Shown: positions 4,369-6,034 of the stretch, piece after piece
Layout: the number at the start of each line of letters is the position of its first letter
Numbering within the stretch: position 1 is the first letter of the stretch
Assembly: GCA_964422185.1 (NCBI GenBank)
Contig: CAYRAG010000079.1
Location: forward strand, 1-6,034
Direction of reading: 5' to 3'
Length of the DNA stretch: 6,034 nucleotides
Source of the DNA: CALXCT01 sp964422185
Lineage (GTDB): Bacteria; Bacillota; Clostridia; Oscillospirales; Oscillospiraceae
The notes under the pieces: model-generated
The model's input: the letters and a program-made list of their open reading frames with translations, nothing else
Databases searched by the model: none
What the model was told of the DNA's origin: nothing
Program-made: the position numbers and the translations under genes

Positions 4369-6033
4369 TTGAAAACTGATATCCAGATTGCGCAGGAAGC
4401 CGCCCTGCTGCCCATCCGGGAGGTCGCCGCGGCGGCGGGCATTGACGAGGATATGCTGGAGTATTACGGCAAAACAAAGGCGAAAATCGATGTGAATCCT
4501 CTGCGGGGGAAGCCCCGGAAAGGCAAACTGATCCTGGTCACCGCCATCAATCCCACCCCCGCCGGCGAGGGGAAGACCACCACCTCCGTCGGCCTGTCCG
4601 ACGCCCTCAGCCGCCTGGGCAAACAGACCATGCTCTGCCTGCGCGAGCCCTCCCTGGGCCCGGTCTTCGGCATCAAGGGGGGCGCGGCCGGCGGCGGCTA
4701 CGCCCAGGTGGTGCCCATGGAGGACATCAACCTCCACTTCACCGGGGACTTCCACGCCATCGGGGCGGCCAACAATCTGCTGGCGGCCATGCTGGACAAC
4801 CACATTCAGCAGGGCAACGCGCTGGGCATCGATGTGAAAAAGATCACCTGGAAGCGCTGCGTGGACATGAACGACCGGCAGCTGCGCAACATTGTGGACG
4901 GCCTGGGCGGCCGGATGCAGGGCGTCCCCCGGGAGGACGGCTTTGACATCACCGTGGCCAGCGAGATCATGGCGGTTCTGTGCCTGGCCACCAGCCTGAA
5001 GGATCTGAAAGAGCGGCTGGCCCGGATCATCGTCGCGTATACTTACGACGACAAACCCGTCACCGCCGCCGATCTCAAGGCGCAGGGCGCCATGGCCGCT
5101 CTGCTGAAAGATGCCATCAAGCCCAATCTGGTTCAGACGCTGGAGCACACGCCCGCCCTGGTGCACGGCGGGCCCTTCGCAAACATTGCCCACGGCTGCA
5201 ACTCCGTCTCCGCCACGGACACCGCCCTGAAGCTGGCGGACTATGTCGTCACGGAGGCCGGCTTCGGCGCGGATCTGGGCGCGGAGAAATTCCTGGATAT
5301 CAAGTGCCGGGCGGCCGGTCTGCAGCCGTCCGCCGTGGTGATCGTCGCCACGGTGAAAGCGCTGAAATACAACGGCGGCGTGCCGAAGAGCGAGCTGGGA
5401 AGCGAGAATCTCGCCGCCCTGGAGAAAGGCCTGCCAAACCTGCTCAAACATGTGGAGAACATCACCCAGGTCTACGGCCTGCCCGCGGTCGTGGCCATCA
5501 ACCGCTTCGCCAACGACACGGACGCGGAGCTTGACCTGATCCGCAGCCGGTGCCGGGAGCTGGGGGTCAATGTGGCGCTGTCCGAGGTCTGGGAGAAAGG
5601 CGGCGCCGGCGGCGAGGATCTCGCCCGGGAGGTGCTGGCCCTGTGCGATCAGCCGTCTCACTTCTCCTACGCCTACGACCTGGATCTGCCGCTGAAAGAC
5701 AAGATTGAGACGATTGTCCGCCGCATTTACGGCGGCGCCGGCGTGACCTATACCGCCGCCGCGGAAAAGGAGCTCGCCCGTCTGGAGAAGATGGGCTTCG
5801 GCGGCCTGCCGGTGTGCATGGCCAAGACGCAGTACTCCCTCACGGACGACCCGTCCGTGCTGGGCCGCCCGGAGGGCTTCCAGATCCATGTCAGCAAGGT
5901 GAAGGTCTCCGCGGGTGCGGGCTTTGTCGTGGCGCAGACCGGGGATATCATGACGATGCCCGGCCTGCCGAAAGTTCCCAGCGCGGAGAAGATCGATGTG
6001 GACGAGAACGGCGTGATCTCCGGTCTGTTCTGA
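4369..6033 (+). CDS. fhs: Formate-tetrahydrofolate ligase (10-formyl-THF synthetase)
   Basis: This cytoplasmic enzyme joins formate to tetrahydrofolate using ATP, giving 10-formyl-THF for purine synthesis, fMet-tRNA formylation and, in acetogens, the methyl branch of the Wood-Ljungdahl pathway. The 554 residues match the usual length of about 555. The nucleotide-binding loop is TPAGEGKT (63-70). The first signature, GIKGGAAGGGY, is at 101-111, within EPSLGPVFGIKGG. The second appears as VATVKALKYNGG (326-337), with Lys where Arg is usual. The C-terminus ending DENGVISGLF is typical, so the gene is complete and stops one base before the window ends. The start is TTG, supported by AAAAGGAG at 4352-4359 and by the normal N-terminus. 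A ZTP riboswitch with terminator and a strong promoter lie directly upstream, so expression should rise when the formyl-folate pool is low. Folate-pathway neighbours such as folD would lie beyond the right edge. Confidence 0.98.
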   Translation: MKTDIQIAQEAALLPIREVAAAAGIDEDMLEYYGKTKAKIDVNPLRGKPRKGKLILVTAINPTPAGEGKTTTSVGLSDALSRLGKQTMLCLREPSLGPVFGIKGGAAGGGYAQVVPMEDINLHFTGDFHAIGAANNLLAAMLDNHIQQGNALGIDVKKITWKRCVDMNDRQLRNIVDGLGGRMQGVPREDGFDITVASEIMAVLCLATSLKDLKERLARIIVAYTYDDKPVTAADLKAQGAMAALLKDAIKPNLVQTLEHTPALVHGGPFANIAHGCNSVSATDTALKLADYVVTEAGFGADLGAEKFLDIKCRAAGLQPSAVVIVATVKALKYNGGVPKSELGSENLAALEKGLPNLLKHVENITQVYGLPAVVAINRFANDTDAELDLIRSRCRELGVNVALSEVWEKGGAGGEDLAREVLALCDQPSHFSYAYDLDLPLKDKIETIVRRIYGGAGVTYTAAAEKELARLEKMGFGGLPVCMAKTQYSLTDDPSVLGRPEGFQIHVSKVKVSAGAGFVVAQTGDIMTMPGLPKVPSAEKIDVDENGVISGLF

Positions 6034-6034
6034 A

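Noticed and set aside
3982..5889. A 635-codon open frame on the minus strand, antisense to fhs.
   Set aside because: It lies opposite a textbook fhs gene and runs through the riboswitch and promoter. Its composition (Gly, Gln, His, Val and Arg rich) is what the reverse strand of GC-rich codons gives, with no domain recognised. It is a shadow frame.

Overview
The window is about 60% G+C, with short, tightly packed operons, strong Shine-Dalgarno sites, a TTG start and a ZTP (pfl) riboswitch ahead of fhs. The protein sequences look clostridial. I infer a high-GC member of the Clostridia, most likely Oscillospiraceae-like, on the chromosome. This placement rests on sequence style and recalled homologues, not on a search. 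I see no mobile element, CRISPR array, tRNA, rRNA or phage gene.

Layout, left to right. (1) Positions 1-1058, minus strand: the N-terminal ~352 residues of a NifS/IscS-family cysteine desulfurase, whose 3' end lies beyond the left edge. (2) Positions 1059-1390: a non-coding gap with an AT-rich island and two adjacent strong hairpins, one of them the likely terminator of the next operon. (3) Positions 1391-3597, minus strand: three genes read right to left, namely a CNNM/CBS-domain HlyC/CorC-type membrane protein, a YgjP-like zinc metalloprotease, and a 108-residue conserved protein of unknown function. The last two appear translationally coupled. Two hairpins sit between the first and second genes, and the loop of one is exactly the first gene's stop codon. 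(4) Positions 3598-4368: a divergent intergenic region. It holds a strong minus-strand promoter (3925-3952) with a long structured 5' leader, and a strong plus-strand promoter (4176-4204) followed by a ZTP riboswitch and its terminator. (5) Positions 4369-6033, plus strand: a complete fhs gene (formate-tetrahydrofolate ligase) with a TTG start.

The clearest functional unit is the right-hand one. Fhs makes 10-formyl-tetrahydrofolate. When that cofactor is short, ZTP (the triphosphate of the purine intermediate AICAR) builds up. The riboswitch should then block the terminator and switch fhs on. The left-hand genes are housekeeping-like: sulfur mobilisation, a putative divalent-cation or membrane protein, and a small metalloprotease. 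Nothing in the sequence ties them into one pathway.

I found no undescribed multi-gene system. The items most worth a second look are the ~320-nt structured leader of the CBS-domain gene, the stop-codon-in-loop hairpin, and the compensated pseudoknot of the ZTP aptamer.
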